A stretch of DNA of 64,000 bases from Catenulispora acidiphila DSM 44928 (GCF_000024025.1 NC_013131.1:2852001-2916000); one strand, 5' to 3'. Shown: positions 43,214 to 51,871, counted from the stretch's first letter. Program-made: numbers and translations. The notes: a model not told the origin generated them from the letters alone.

Positions 43214-44458
43214 ATGTCCCGCAATACCCTGAGATCCATCGGCGCCGCGCTGGCCGGACTCGCCATGGCGGTCGCGACGTACGGTCCCGCGCACGCCTCC
43301 GGCACGCCCGCGGCTTCCTCCCGCGTGTCCGGCACCAGGGTCGGCGCCTGGTCGCCGAGCATGACCACCGGCGGCCCGTCCTTCACCGACCAGACCCTGC
43401 GGATGGTCGCCCACAGCAGCGTCGCCGGCTCGAACGCCCGCATCACCTTGTCCAACCGGTACAGCAGCAGCCCGCTGGTCGTCGGTGCTGCGGACATCGC
43501 TCCGCAGGCCGACGGCGCGACGGCGGTCGCCGGTGCGACGCGGAACGTCAGGTTCGGCGGCGCGGTCCAGATCACCGTGCCCGCCGGGCAGGAAGTGGTC
43601 AGCGACCCCATCCCGATCACCGTCGGCGCGGGGGAGAACCTGCTCGTCAGCCTCTACCTGCCCGGTCCCACCGGCACCTCCACCTGGCACTCCGACGCCT
43701 TCGACACGACGTACGCGGCCTCCGGCGACCACACCGGCGACGACAGCGCGACCGCCTTCGGCACGACGACCACCTCCTGGTACTACCTGTCCGGGCTGGA
43801 CGTCGTCCCGGCGACGGCCCAGGGCACCGTGGTCGCGTTCGGCGACTCCATCACCGACGGCTACCACTCCTCGACCGGCACCTACACGCGCTGGCCGGAT
43901 CTGCTCGGCGACCGCCTCGGCTCTGGTCCGGGCCCGCAGCGGCTCAGCGTCGTGGACGCCGGCATCGGCGGAAACCGGGTGCTCACCGACGTCCCGAACC
44001 TCTGGCAGGGTGTCAGTGCCCTCAAACGCTTCCCGCACGACGCGCTCGGCCAGCCGCGCGTCAGCGACGTGATCCTGCTGGAGGGCATCAACGACATCGG
44101 CAACAACGCCGGCCCGAACGGCGCGCCGCTGACCGCGCAAGACCTGATCGACGGCTATCGCACGCTGATCAACGAAGCGCACGCCGCACACGTACGGATC
44201 ATCGGCGCGACCCTGATGCCGATCCTGGGCAACGGCTACTACACGCCGACCGCGGAGACCCTGCGGCAGGCCGTGAACCAGTGGATCCGGACCAGCGGAG
44301 CCTTCGACGGCTACATCGACTTCGACCAGACGATGCGCGACCCGAACAACATCGCCGCCCTCAATCCCGTCTACGACTCCGGCGACCATCTGCATCCCAA
44401 CGACACGGGGATGAAGGCGATGGCGGACGCGATCGACCTGCGCCTGCTGCGGAGCTGA
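43214..44458 (+). CDS. secreted SGNH/GDSL hydrolase
   Basis: A 414-residue exported esterase. The signal peptide (to about residue 29, GPAHA) is followed by an N-terminal beta-domain. The SGNH domain begins near residue 205 with block I FGDSITDGY (nucleophile Ser), block III GINDIGN and block V DHLHP (catalytic Asp-x2-His). The two-domain form resembles the esterases found with plant-polysaccharide enzymes. It starts 24 bases after the GH95 stop, so co-transcription is likely. It may remove acetyl or similar ester groups from the same polysaccharide; that is inference. Confidence 0.88.
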   Translation: MSRNTLRSIGAALAGLAMAVATYGPAHASGTPAASSRVSGTRVGAWSPSMTTGGPSFTDQTLRMVAHSSVAGSNARITLSNRYSSSPLVVGAADIAPQADGATAVAGATRNVRFGGAVQITVPAGQEVVSDPIPITVGAGENLLVSLYLPGPTGTSTWHSDAFDTTYAASGDHTGDDSATAFGTTTTSWYYLSGLDVVPATAQGTVVAFGDSITDGYHSSTGTYTRWPDLLGDRLGSGPGPQRLSVVDAGIGGNRVLTDVPNLWQGVSALKRFPHDALGQPRVSDVILLEGINDIGNNAGPNGAPLTAQDLIDGYRTLINEAHAAHVRIIGATLMPILGNGYYTPTAETLRQAVNQWIRTSGAFDGYIDFDQTMRDPNNIAALNPVYDSGDHLHPNDTGMKAMADAIDLRLLRS

Positions 44459-44488
44459 CGGCTCCCGACTCCCCGAGATCGCTTGGCG

Positions 44489-44519
44489 GCGCGCTCCAGT
44501 CCTATGGGCTGGAGCGCGC
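44489..44519. terminator. bidirectional terminator hairpin
   Basis: A perfect 11-base stem (gcgcgctccag 44489-44499 with ctggagcgcgc 44509-44519) and a 9-base loop, spanning the stop of the convergent TetR gene and 30 bases after the esterase stop. Confidence 0.75.
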
Positions 44520-45200
44520 GGCGTATCCGGTGATCAGGGCACTGAGAATGTCGGTCAGCCGCGGCTCGACGTCGACGACGGCGTGGGCCAGATCGGGATC
44601 GGATTCGTAGAGGGTGCGCAGGGTGGTGCGCGGCGCCGCCATCTGCCACAGGGCTCCGGCCATCGCCGTGGCGGTGGTCACGACGCTGGTCGCCTCGTTC
44701 ACGGACAGCGGCGTGATGGTGGACAGCGTCGCGGCGATCGCGGCGACCTCCGCGATGGCGAGGATCTTGAACGCTCGCACTCTGTCCACCGAGACGTTGC
44801 GTTCCAGGTTCAGCGGGGTGTGCGCGAGCAGGTCGCAGAACAGGGGGCGGGAGACCAGGGAGGATGCGAGCGCGGCGGCGACCTCGCCGGCGGTCTGCTC
44901 CCACTCCCGCCGTCTGGCTCCTCGGCCGGTGCCCGCGGAGAGGCGCGCCAACTGGTCGCGCACCGACGCGGACCACTCGCGCCAGGCGGTCGTCGCCAGC
45001 TGGAGGAAGATGTCCTCGCGCGTCTCGAAGTAGCGCAGCATCGCCGACTTGTGCATGCCGACGGCTTCGGCGATGTCGGTGAGCGTCACGGTGCGGATGC
45101 CGTGCTCGAGGGCGAGGCGCGCCGCGGCCTCCAGGATCGCCGCTTCGCGGGCCTGCTTGGCTTCCGCGCTTCGGGCGCGTTCGAACTGCGGCGTGGTCAC
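44502..45200 (-). CDS. TetR-family transcriptional regulator
   Basis: A 232-residue repressor. The DNA-binding domain covers residues about 15-60 (EAAILEAAARLALEHGIRTV, TLTDIAEAVGMHKSAMLRYF). The C-terminal ligand-binding part contains a conserved LFCDLLAHTPLNLERNVS stretch found in one TetR subgroup. GTG 45200 is the likely start. It is divergent from a short-chain dehydrogenase. The gap between them carries three palindromes that look like its operators, so it probably controls itself and that gene. Confidence 0.88.
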   Translation of the reverse strand: MTTPQFERARSAEAKQAREAAILEAAARLALEHGIRTVTLTDIAEAVGMHKSAMLRYFETREDIFLQLATTAWREWSASVRDQLARLSAGTGRGARRREWEQTAGEVAAALASSLVSRPLFCDLLAHTPLNLERNVSVDRVRAFKILAIAEVAAIAATLSTITPLSVNEATSVVTTATAMAGALWQMAAPRTTLRTLYESDPDLAHAVVDVEPRLTDILSALITGYAARSSP

Positions 45201-45214
45201 CCGCTCATCGTACC

Positions 45215-45335
45215 GCAACTACGTTGCACTATTCACGCCCTGTTTCGCTGTGCGGCGCGGCAGTCACCCCGATCTGCCCGCGCCCGATGTCTCGTCTAGC
45301 ACAACCACGTTGCGCTAATAGCGAAACCATGTTGC
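45215..45335. promoter_or_regulatory. three palindromic operator candidates for the TetR regulator
   Basis: GCAACTACGTTGC (45215-45227), CAACCACGTTG (45302-45312) and AACCATGTT (45325-45333, followed by GCACTA). They share AAC-NAY-GTTGC, and each is symmetrical about a three-base centre. One is next to the regulator start and two are next to the dehydrogenase start, the layout of a repressor controlling both directions. Confidence 0.7.
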
Positions 45336-45344
45336 ACTAGAGTC

Positions 45345-46235
45345 ATGACTACGCACCCCACCACCTGGTTCATCACCGGCTCCTCCCGCGGCTTCGGCCG
45401 CTCGCTGGCCACCGCAGCCCTCGCCGCCGGCGACACCGTCGTGGCGAGCGCCCGCAAGCCCGAACAGCTCGCCGACCTGGTCGCCGAGTACGGCGAGCGC
45501 ATCCTGCCGGTCGCCTTGGACGTCACCGACGCCGCCGCGGCCGAGGCCGCGCTCGCCGCGGGGCTAGAGAAGTTCGGCCGGATCGACGTGGTGGTCAACA
45601 ACGCCGGCTACGCCAACCTCTCGCCGGTGGAGACCACCGACGAGGCCGACTTCCGCCGCCAGTTCGACACCAACTTCTGGGGTGTCTACAACGTCTCGCG
45701 CGCCGCGCTGCCGCTGCTGAAGAAGCAGGGCGCGGGCATCGTGATCCAGTTCTCCTCGATCGGCGGACGCGTCGGCCAGAACCCGGGACTCGGCTCCTAC
45801 CAGGCGGCCAAGTTCGCCGTCGACGGCTTCACCCGCGTCCTGGCAGCCGAGACCGCCCCGTTCGGCATCCGCTACGTCGTGGTCGAGCCGGGCGGCTTCG
45901 CCACCGACTGGGCCGGCTCCTCGATGCGCGTCGAGGAGGTGACGGACGACTACCGCCAGACCGTCGGCGTCTTGGTCGACCGAGTACGCAGCGGCGGCAC
46001 CGCCCAAGGCGACCCCGACCGCGCCGCCGAGATCCTGGTGCGCATGGTCCACGCCGGCAACCTGCCGACCCACCTGGTGCTCGGCGCCGGCGCGGTCCAG
46101 ATGGCTCTGGACTACTCCCGCAGCCAGATCGCCGAGGCGGACGCCTGGCAGGCCGTTTCCGCATCCGCCGACTTCGGCGCCGACCACCCGGTCGAGCTGC
46201 CCGAGGTGCCGAAGGCGCCCGACCACGCCGGCTGA
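45345..46235 (+). CDS. short-chain dehydrogenase/reductase
   Basis: A 296-residue classical SDR. Cofactor motif TGSSRGFG is at about 11-18, NNAG at about 85-88, catalytic Ser in FSSIGG and Tyr-x3-Lys in YQAAK near residue 152. The substrate is unknown. No ribosome site is visible before ATG 45345, so initiation may be leaderless or weak. Probably repressed by the divergent TetR protein and induced by its ligand. Confidence 0.9.
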   Translation: MTTHPTTWFITGSSRGFGRSLATAALAAGDTVVASARKPEQLADLVAEYGERILPVALDVTDAAAAEAALAAGLEKFGRIDVVVNNAGYANLSPVETTDEADFRRQFDTNFWGVYNVSRAALPLLKKQGAGIVIQFSSIGGRVGQNPGLGSYQAAKFAVDGFTRVLAAETAPFGIRYVVVEPGGFATDWAGSSMRVEEVTDDYRQTVGVLVDRVRSGGTAQGDPDRAAEILVRMVHAGNLPTHLVLGAGAVQMALDYSRSQIAEADAWQAVSASADFGADHPVELPEVPKAPDHAG

Positions 46236-46356
46236 CCGGGGTCCGGACCGTCGAGTCCTGAATGGTTCCGTACGTGACTACGTGGTTTCGCCGATGTGGC
46301 GTACCCGGGGGGACGCGACACTCGGGGGCGTTGAAACCGATCCCCAGGGAGCCAAG

Positions 46357-46656
46357 ATGGCAGGAAAAGCCACCATCCGCATCAACGGACGCCACAGCCC
46401 GATGGCCTGGCTGCTCTATATGACCAAGCTCACCGTCGAGATCGACGGGACGCCTCAGCCCGGTTCGTGGGGCGACCGTGTCATCTCGGTCCCGCCCGGC
46501 CGCCACGACGTGAAGATCTACTTCAAGTACCTGACCAAGTCGCGCTGCTGCGAAGCCGGCGCCACGGTCGACGCCGCCGAGGGCAGCACCATCGCCATGG
46601 AATACCGGACCCCGATGATGATGACCGCGCCCGGTCGCCTGACGGTTCTGGGCTGA
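46357..46656 (+). CDS. small beta-rich protein of unknown function
   Basis: A 99-residue protein, predicted mainly beta strands (KLTVEIDGTPQPGSWGDRVI, PGRHDVKIYFKYL). The repeated pattern of a ligand surface ending in PPGRHDVKI is reminiscent of PEGA-type beta domains. It has no signal or membrane helix; a CC pair (SRCCEAG) and a run of Met are notable. ATG 46357 has AGGGAG upstream. Family not recognised. Confidence 0.6.
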   Translation: MAGKATIRINGRHSPMAWLLYMTKLTVEIDGTPQPGSWGDRVISVPPGRHDVKIYFKYLTKSRCCEAGATVDAAEGSTIAMEYRTPMMMTAPGRLTVLG

Positions 46657-46945
46657 TACGGCAGGGGAGCCGGGGGGCTTCTCTCCGTGGTGACGCCGGC
46701 TCCTGGGGAGTTCCCCGGGTGCCGGGTGAGAGTGTTGGCAGCGGATGCTGCTACAATGGCCTCGGTACTGATGAAAGCCGCCCCATTCTGAGGGCTTGGC
46801 GCCAGTACTGATCACAGCAAGACGTGAATCTCCGTCCCGCTGTTGTTGACGATCCGAATCGCGTCAACGTTCTCAGTCGCGCTTCTTCGTGATGTCTGCC
46901 GAAGCCGAGCGCTTCTGCCAACCTCTCCACCTTGAAAGGACTCTT
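46657..46945 (+). promoter_or_regulatory. 5' leader region of the Rho paralogue
   Basis: 289 bases without a supported gene. It contains a hairpin ggagccgg (46666-46673) / ccggctcc (46696-46703) that may end the preceding gene. A TACAAT (46752-46757) could be a -10 box for rho, although no good -35 lies at 17 bases. About 180 bases of leader would then precede ATG 46946, where AAAGGA forms the ribosome site. Rho genes are often autoregulated through the leader; nothing here proves it. Confidence 0.4.
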
Positions 46946-48166
46946 ATGTCCGCCCCCACTCTGGAACGTCCCACTGTTGCCGTCCGGCAGCACCAAGATC
47001 TCATCCAGGTCGCCGGCATCCTCGATCGCCAGGATCAGCACGGATTCCTGCGGACCACGGGCTACCTGCCCGGGCCCGAGGACGTGTTCGTGCCGCCCGA
47101 CCTGATCCGTCGCCATGGACTGCGGTCCGGCGATGTCATCGAAGGCGCCGCCACCCAATCGTCGCCGGCCACGTCAGCCAAGTCAGCCAAGCCAGCCAAG
47201 TCAGCCAGGTCAGCCAACTCATCCAAAGCCCGTCCGCTGGTCCGCGTCGACGCGGTCAACGGCAGGCCGTCCGACGAATCAGCCGCCAGACCGCACTTCG
47301 CCGCGATGACGCCGATCCATCCCCAGGAGCGACTGCGGCTCGCCGGCGACACCAGCCGGGTCAGCACGCGGATCATCGACCTGATCGCACCGATCGGCAA
47401 AGGTCAGCGAGGCCTGATCGTCGCCCCGCCCAAGACCGGAAAAACCATGCTCCTGCAGGCGATCGCCGCGGGCGTGACCGCGAACCACCCCGAGTGCCAC
47501 CTGATGGTCGTGCTCTTGGACGAGCGCCCCGAAGAGGTCACCGACATGCGCCGGACGGTGGACGGCGAAGTCCTCGCCTCCACCTTCGACCGCCCGATCC
47601 ACGAGCACATCGCCATCGCCGAGCTCGCCGTCGAGCGCGCCAAGCGCCTTGCCGAGCAGGGCCAGGACGTCGTCATCCTCCTGGACTCCATCACCCGGCT
47701 GTGCCGAGCGCACAACAACAACGCCAAGTCCAGCGGCCGCACCCTGTCCGGCGGCGTCGACGCCTCAGCGGTGGCGGCGCCCAAGAAGCTCTTCGGCGCC
47801 GCCCGCAACCTCGAGGAAGGCGGCTCGGTCACCATCCTGGCCACCGCCCTGGTCGACACCGGATCCCGAGCCGACGACTACTTCTTCGAAGAACTCAAAA
47901 GCACCGGGAGCATGGAACTGCGCCTGGACCGCAGCCTCGCCGACAAGCGCGTCTTCCCCGCCCTCGACGTCGCCGCCTCCGGCACCCGCCGCGAAGAACT
48001 CCTGATGCCCCCGGCCGAACTCGACGCCGTCCGCAAACTCCGCCGCGTCCTCACCGCCCGCACCAACCAGCAAGCCGTCGAGCTCCTGCTGGAAGGAGCC
48101 AAGCAGAACGCCGGCAACAGCGAGTTCCTCTGGCGTATCACGCATTCGAGCTCGTCAGCATCCTGA
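46946..48166 (+). CDS. rho: short Rho-type transcription termination factor (paralogue)
   Basis: A 406-residue RecA-fold hexameric helicase/ATPase. Residues 17-70 are a Rho RNA-binding (cold-shock-like) region, interrupted by a Ser/Ala/Lys repeat (about 72-95, TSAKSAKPAKSARSANSSKA). Walker A is APPKTGKT (160-167), Walker B VVILLDS, and the Q/R-loop region SSGRTLSGGVDASAV, then GTRREELL. It lacks the long N-terminal insertion and N-terminal domain of the main actinobacterial Rho. It also differs in conserved core positions (LCRAHNNN for LARAYNT). It is likely a second Rho acting on a subset of genes or under stress; inference. Confidence 0.85.
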   Translation: MSAPTLERPTVAVRQHQDLIQVAGILDRQDQHGFLRTTGYLPGPEDVFVPPDLIRRHGLRSGDVIEGAATQSSPATSAKSAKPAKSARSANSSKARPLVRVDAVNGRPSDESAARPHFAAMTPIHPQERLRLAGDTSRVSTRIIDLIAPIGKGQRGLIVAPPKTGKTMLLQAIAAGVTANHPECHLMVVLLDERPEEVTDMRRTVDGEVLASTFDRPIHEHIAIAELAVERAKRLAEQGQDVVILLDSITRLCRAHNNNAKSSGRTLSGGVDASAVAAPKKLFGAARNLEEGGSVTILATALVDTGSRADDYFFEELKSTGSMELRLDRSLADKRVFPALDVAASGTRREELLMPPAELDAVRKLRRVLTARTNQQAVELLLEGAKQNAGNSEFLWRITHSSSSAS

Positions 48167-48176
48167 TCCTTGTACC

Positions 48177-49571
48177 TCAGCGCACCACCGTGGCGAGAAC
48201 CTCGTTGAACGCCTCGGTCGAGCTCGGGTGCGTGTAGATCGCGTCCCGCAGCGTCGAAGCGGTGACGCCGCTGCGCATCGCCAGGGCCACGGTGTTGATC
48301 AGCTCCTGGGAGTCGACGCTGAGGATGGCCGCGCCGAGGACCTCGTCGGTGTCGGCGGCGATCACGAACTTCATCACCCCGCGCGTCTCGCCGACGATGC
48401 CCGCACGCGGCATCGCCGCCATCGCGGCCACCGCCTTGGACACGATGCGGACGGGGCGACCGGTCGCGAGCGCCTCGGTCTCCGTCACGCCCACGCGGGC
48501 CAGCGGCGGGCCCATGAACAGCGTGTAGGGGACCGCGACCCGGTCCGACGTCGCCCGCTTGCCCTCGCCGAGCAGCTGGTCGGCGACGATGCGCGAGTCG
48601 TCGAGCGAGATGTACGTGAACTGCGGGCCGCCGTTGACGTCGCCGACGGCGAAGATGTGCGGGCGGTTGGTGCGCAGGTGCTCGTCGACCTCGACGGCGC
48701 CTCGGACGGTGGTGCGGATGCCCGCGGCGTCGAGCCGGAGCTCGGCGGTGCGCGGGGTGCGACCCACGGCGGACAGGACCACGTCCGCTTCGAGCGTCCC
48801 GGAGGTGCCGGCAGTGCCGTCGGCGCCGTTCGCCTCGTAGTGCACGAGCGCGCCGTCGGCGGTGTCCTCGACGCGCGTGACACGAACGCCGGTGCGCACG
48901 GTGACGCCGTCGTCGGTGAGGATCTGCTCGACGACGCCGACGACGTCCTCGTCCTCGCGCGGCAGGATCCGGACGCCGGCTTCCAGGACGGTGACCTCGG
49001 TGCCGTAGGTGCTCAGCATCGCCGCGAACTCGATGCCCTGGTAGCCGCCGCCGAGCACGACCAGGCGCCGCGGCAGGTCCGGCGAGCCGATCAGCTCGGT
49101 GGCCGTGACCAGGTGCTTGCTGGCGCGCAGGCCGGGGATGTCGGGGACGGCGTTCTGCGCGCCGGTGTTGATGACGATCGTCTCCGCGGTGATCTCCAAG
49201 CGGTCCGACCCCGCCGTGACCTCGACCGTCTTCTCGTCGAGGAACGCCGCGGTACCGGTCACCACGGTGACCGAGTCCAGCTCGTCGAGCATCCCGAAGT
49301 TCTTGCCGCGCATCGCGCCGGTCAGGGACGCCGTCGCGGCCACCGAACCGGCGTACCACTCGCGGGGGTCGGCGCCGGCCGGCCGGGTCTGGGCGTGGTG
49401 GATCAGCGACTTGGTCGGGACGCAGCCGATGTTGATGCAGGTCCCGCCGTACATCTGGTCGGACTGCTCGACCATCACCACCCGCCGGCCCAGGCGCCCC
49501 ATCTTCGCCGCCAGCGTCTTGCCGCCCTTGCCGAACCCGATGACCAGCAGATCTGCGTGCATGGTGTCCAT
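48177..49571 (-). CDS. RclA-like pyridine nucleotide-disulfide flavoenzyme
   Basis: A 464-residue FAD enzyme of the mercuric/glutathione-reductase fold. FAD site VIGFGKGGKTLA, redox-active Cys45-x4-Cys50 in GGTCINIGCVPTK, NAD site VLGGGYQGIEFAAML, second FAD motif FAVGDV and a C-terminal THPSSTEAF. The CINIGCVPTK form and the divergent AraC-type gene match the RclA/RclR arrangement known for hypochlorous-acid or copper stress. MerA-specific N-terminal and C-terminal cysteine pairs are absent. ATG 49562 is an alternative start. Ends 10 bases from the convergent rho stop. Confidence 0.85.
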   Translation of the reverse strand: MDTMHADLLVIGFGKGGKTLAAKMGRLGRRVVMVEQSDQMYGGTCINIGCVPTKSLIHHAQTRPAGADPREWYAGSVAATASLTGAMRGKNFGMLDELDSVTVVTGTAAFLDEKTVEVTAGSDRLEITAETIVINTGAQNAVPDIPGLRASKHLVTATELIGSPDLPRRLVVLGGGYQGIEFAAMLSTYGTEVTVLEAGVRILPREDEDVVGVVEQILTDDGVTVRTGVRVTRVEDTADGALVHYEANGADGTAGTSGTLEADVVLSAVGRTPRTAELRLDAAGIRTTVRGAVEVDEHLRTNRPHIFAVGDVNGGPQFTYISLDDSRIVADQLLGEGKRATSDRVAVPYTLFMGPPLARVGVTETEALATGRPVRIVSKAVAAMAAMPRAGIVGETRGVMKFVIAADTDEVLGAAILSVDSQELINTVALAMRSGVTASTLRDAIYTHPSSTEAFNEVLATVVR

Positions 49572-49690
49572 GAGTCAATGATCACGTGCCCGGAGGTGAT
49601 TCGACAAGAAGGTATAGAATTCAAATTTCGTCGAGATCGGCTCACTGCTCACTGCTCACTGGCTCAGGGGAAGGGGAGGGCACCGGGCTC

Positions 49691-50611
49691 ATGGACGCGA
49701 TCAGCACCCTCATTCGCATGGCCCGGCTGGACGGCGTCGTCGACGTCCGCTGCTTGCTCACCGGAAGCCACGTCCTGGACAACCCGCCGACGTCCGGCCG
49801 CGTACCCTTCCACCTCCTGCTGGACGGATACTGCACGGCCGAGATCGACGGACACACCATCGACCTGCGACCCGGCGACGTGCTCGTCCTCCCGCGCGGC
49901 GGAGAACACCGCGTCCGGGTCACGACCGAGGCGCCGGCCGTGCCCGCCGACCTCCGCCAGGGCGCCTCGGTGGCGACCCTGGCCAGCTCCAGCGCCGATG
50001 CCTCGACCATCGACCTGTTCTGCGGCCACTACACCTACCAGCCGGGCGCCGGAGAGCTCCTGATCGCCGGACTGCCCGACATCCTCCACGCCTCCTTCGG
50101 CACCGGTCCCGACTCCCCGCTCCGCCTCCTCGGCGAGCTGATGCGCAGCGAAGCAGGACTCGACGGCCCCGGAGCCGGCGCCCTGCTGGCGTCGCTGTGC
50201 GAAGCGCTGCTCGCCCTGGTGCTGCGCGGAGACGGCACCGGCCACCCGGCGACCACGACCCTGCCCACCCCCTGGACCGCCGTCGCCGTCACCGACCCCG
50301 GCCTGCGCGCCGTGATCGACGCCGTCGTGCACCGCCCGCGGGAACCGTGGACGATCGCGGTCCTCGCGCACCTCGCCGGCGTCTCCCGCGCCACCCTGGT
50401 CCGGCACTTCTCCGCCGCGACCGGCATGGGCGTCGCCGACTTCCTCACCCGGATCAGGATGACGATAGCCGCCGACCTGCTGACCACCACCGACCGCAGC
50501 CTCGACGCCGTCGCCGAAGCCGTCGGCTACCAGTCGACGTCCGCCTTCGGCAAAGCCTTCCGCACCGCCACCGGCACCACCCCGTCGCGCCTGCGCCGAG
50601 CCGTCAGATGA
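49691..50611 (+). CDS. AraC-family regulator, RclR-like
   Basis: A 306-residue activator. The N-terminal cupin (FHLLLDGYCTAEIDGHTIDL, RPGDVLVLPRGGEHRV) is the AraC_binding type of RclR. It contains Cys near 15, 52 and 107; the last, in LFCGHYTYQPGAGELL, is the position of a redox cysteine in RclR-like proteins. The C-terminal double helix-turn-helix runs from EPWTIAVLAHLAGVSRATLV to the end (AVGYQSTSAFGKAFR). Divergent from the RclA-like gene, its likely target. A tandem ctcactg repeat lies in the gap (about 49641-49663). Ends 8 bases inside the convergent IPT gene. Confidence 0.85.
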   Translation: MDAISTLIRMARLDGVVDVRCLLTGSHVLDNPPTSGRVPFHLLLDGYCTAEIDGHTIDLRPGDVLVLPRGGEHRVRVTTEAPAVPADLRQGASVATLASSSADASTIDLFCGHYTYQPGAGELLIAGLPDILHASFGTGPDSPLRLLGELMRSEAGLDGPGAGALLASLCEALLALVLRGDGTGHPATTTLPTPWTAVAVTDPGLRAVIDAVVHRPREPWTIAVLAHLAGVSRATLVRHFSAATGMGVADFLTRIRMTIAADLLTTTDRSLDAVAEAVGYQSTSAFGKAFRTATGTTPSRLRRAVR

Positions 50612-51614
50612 GTGGGCCGGCGACCAGCTGGTAGGTGGCGGTGTTGCTGACGCCGCCCGGCGTGGTGACCTTGACGGTGACCGGGCCGGGGGCGCCGCTC
50701 GGGCTGATGGCCACGAGTTCGCTGTCCGAGATGGCGACGAAGGGCGCTGCGGCTCCGCCGATCAGGACGGATTGCGCCAGGCCGAGGCTGCTTCCGCTGA
50801 TGGTGACCGCGCTTCCGCCGCTCGTCGGTACCTGCGAAGGGGTGAGGGCGTTGATGACCGGGAGCGGCACGTAGGTGTAGGAGGCGCTGCCCACCCCCGG
50901 CAGGCTCGTGCCGCCCGGCGTGGTGACCGTGACGGCGACAGTCCCGGAACCGCTGGGAGCTTGGACCGTGATCTGATCGTCCGAGACGACCGTGAGCGCC
51001 GTGGCAGCGCCGGTTCCGAATCGGACGGCCGTGGCGAGCGTCAGGCTGGTACCGGTGATGGTGACGGTGTTCCCGCCGGCGACCGGACCCATCGAGGGCG
51101 AGACGGTGGCCACCGTCGGCGGTGGGACGTAGAAGTACAACACCCCGTTGCTCGTGCCTCCGGGGGTGACGACGGTGACCGCGACCGGGGCGACCGGTGC
51201 CGCAGGCGCCGTCGCGGTGATCTGGGTGGCGCTGACCACGGTGAACGCCACCGATACCGAGCCGAACAACACGCTGGTGGCGCCCGTGAATCCGGTCCCT
51301 GTGACGGTGACGGTGTTCCCGCCTGTTGTCGGGCCTTGTGTCGGACTGACGCTGCTCACCACCGGCGCCGCCACGTAGGTGTAGGTGACGCCGTTGCTGG
51401 TCCCGCCCGGCGTCGTCACCGTCACCGATGGCGCGCCGGAACCGGCGGGTGCGGTGGCGGTGATCTTGGTGGCGCTGACCACGACGTACGCCGCCGCCGC
51501 GGAACCGAACTTCACCCCGGTCACACCCGTGAAGCCGGTTCCGGTGACCGTGACGGCCGTCCCTCCGGCGGCAGGGCCCTGAACCGGGCTGATGCTGCTG
51601 ATGACTGGCGCCAT
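50604..51614 (-). CDS. four-domain IPT/TIG protein without signal peptide
   Basis: A 336-residue protein built almost entirely of four IPT/TIG immunoglobulin-like domains of about 83 residues. Each starts with a PVISSISPVQGPAAGGTAVT-like strand and ends near TTPGGTSNGVTYTYV. No signal peptide, membrane segment, sorting motif or catalytic module is visible, so either export is unconventional or the protein is cytoplasmic. ATG 51614 has AAGGAA eight bases upstream. It is divergent from a three-domain relative, with a shared duplicated control element between them. An adhesin or structural role is inference. Confidence 0.8.
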   Translation of the reverse strand: MAPVISSISPVQGPAAGGTAVTVTGTGFTGVTGVKFGSAAAAYVVVSATKITATAPAGSGAPSVTVTTPGGTSNGVTYTYVAAPVVSSVSPTQGPTTGGNTVTVTGTGFTGATSVLFGSVSVAFTVVSATQITATAPAAPVAPVAVTVVTPGGTSNGVLYFYVPPPTVATVSPSMGPVAGGNTVTITGTSLTLATAVRFGTGAATALTVVSDDQITVQAPSGSGTVAVTVTTPGGTSLPGVGSASYTYVPLPVINALTPSQVPTSGGSAVTISGSSLGLAQSVLIGGAAAPFVAISDSELVAISPSGAPGPVTVKVTTPGGVSNTATYQLVAGPLI

Positions 51615-51631
51615 GATGCGGTTCCTTCCGG

Positions 51632-51676
51632 CTGCGGGGTCTGCGAAATCTGTGAGGTCTGTCAGGTCTGTCAGGT
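51632..51676 (-). repeat. 9-base tandem repeat in the IPT 5' leader
   Basis: Five consecutive units on the pattern ctgtcaggt (ctgcggggt, ctgcgaaat, ctgtgaggt, ctgtcaggt, ctgtcaggt) lie between the control element and the ribosome site of the leftward IPT gene. Their effect is unknown. Confidence 0.7.
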
Positions 51677-51700
51677 CTGGCGAGAGAAGGCAACTACTGT

Positions 51701-51871
51701 CAGTAACCTGCGCAGGTCCCCGGGCCGCAACAGCCGTGCGGGCAAACCACTCTTTCGGGTCCGAGGCGATGACATCGCGGACTCGGCCTGTGCTCGCCAC
51801 GGCCGCACTTCGCCCGGAAGAGTGATTTCGCGTCAGGGCTCTTGCAGGCCGGTGACCTGCGCAGGTTACTG
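51701..51871. promoter_or_regulatory. paired control element of the divergent IPT genes
   Basis: An 18-base sequence cagtaacctgcgcaggtc (51701-51718) recurs in inverted orientation at 51854-51871. Each copy holds the perfect palindrome ACCTGCGCAGGT (51706-51717 and 51855-51866). Similarity extends outward to a TACTGACAGTAG / TACTGAAAGTAG dyad and inward to an AAGAGTGRTTT block (about 51749 and 51822). Both genes therefore have the same element of about 60 bases at a comparable distance from the start. A further dyad GCGATGACATCGC (51766-51778) lies between. No other gene is in the gap 51615-51952. Confidence 0.75.
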
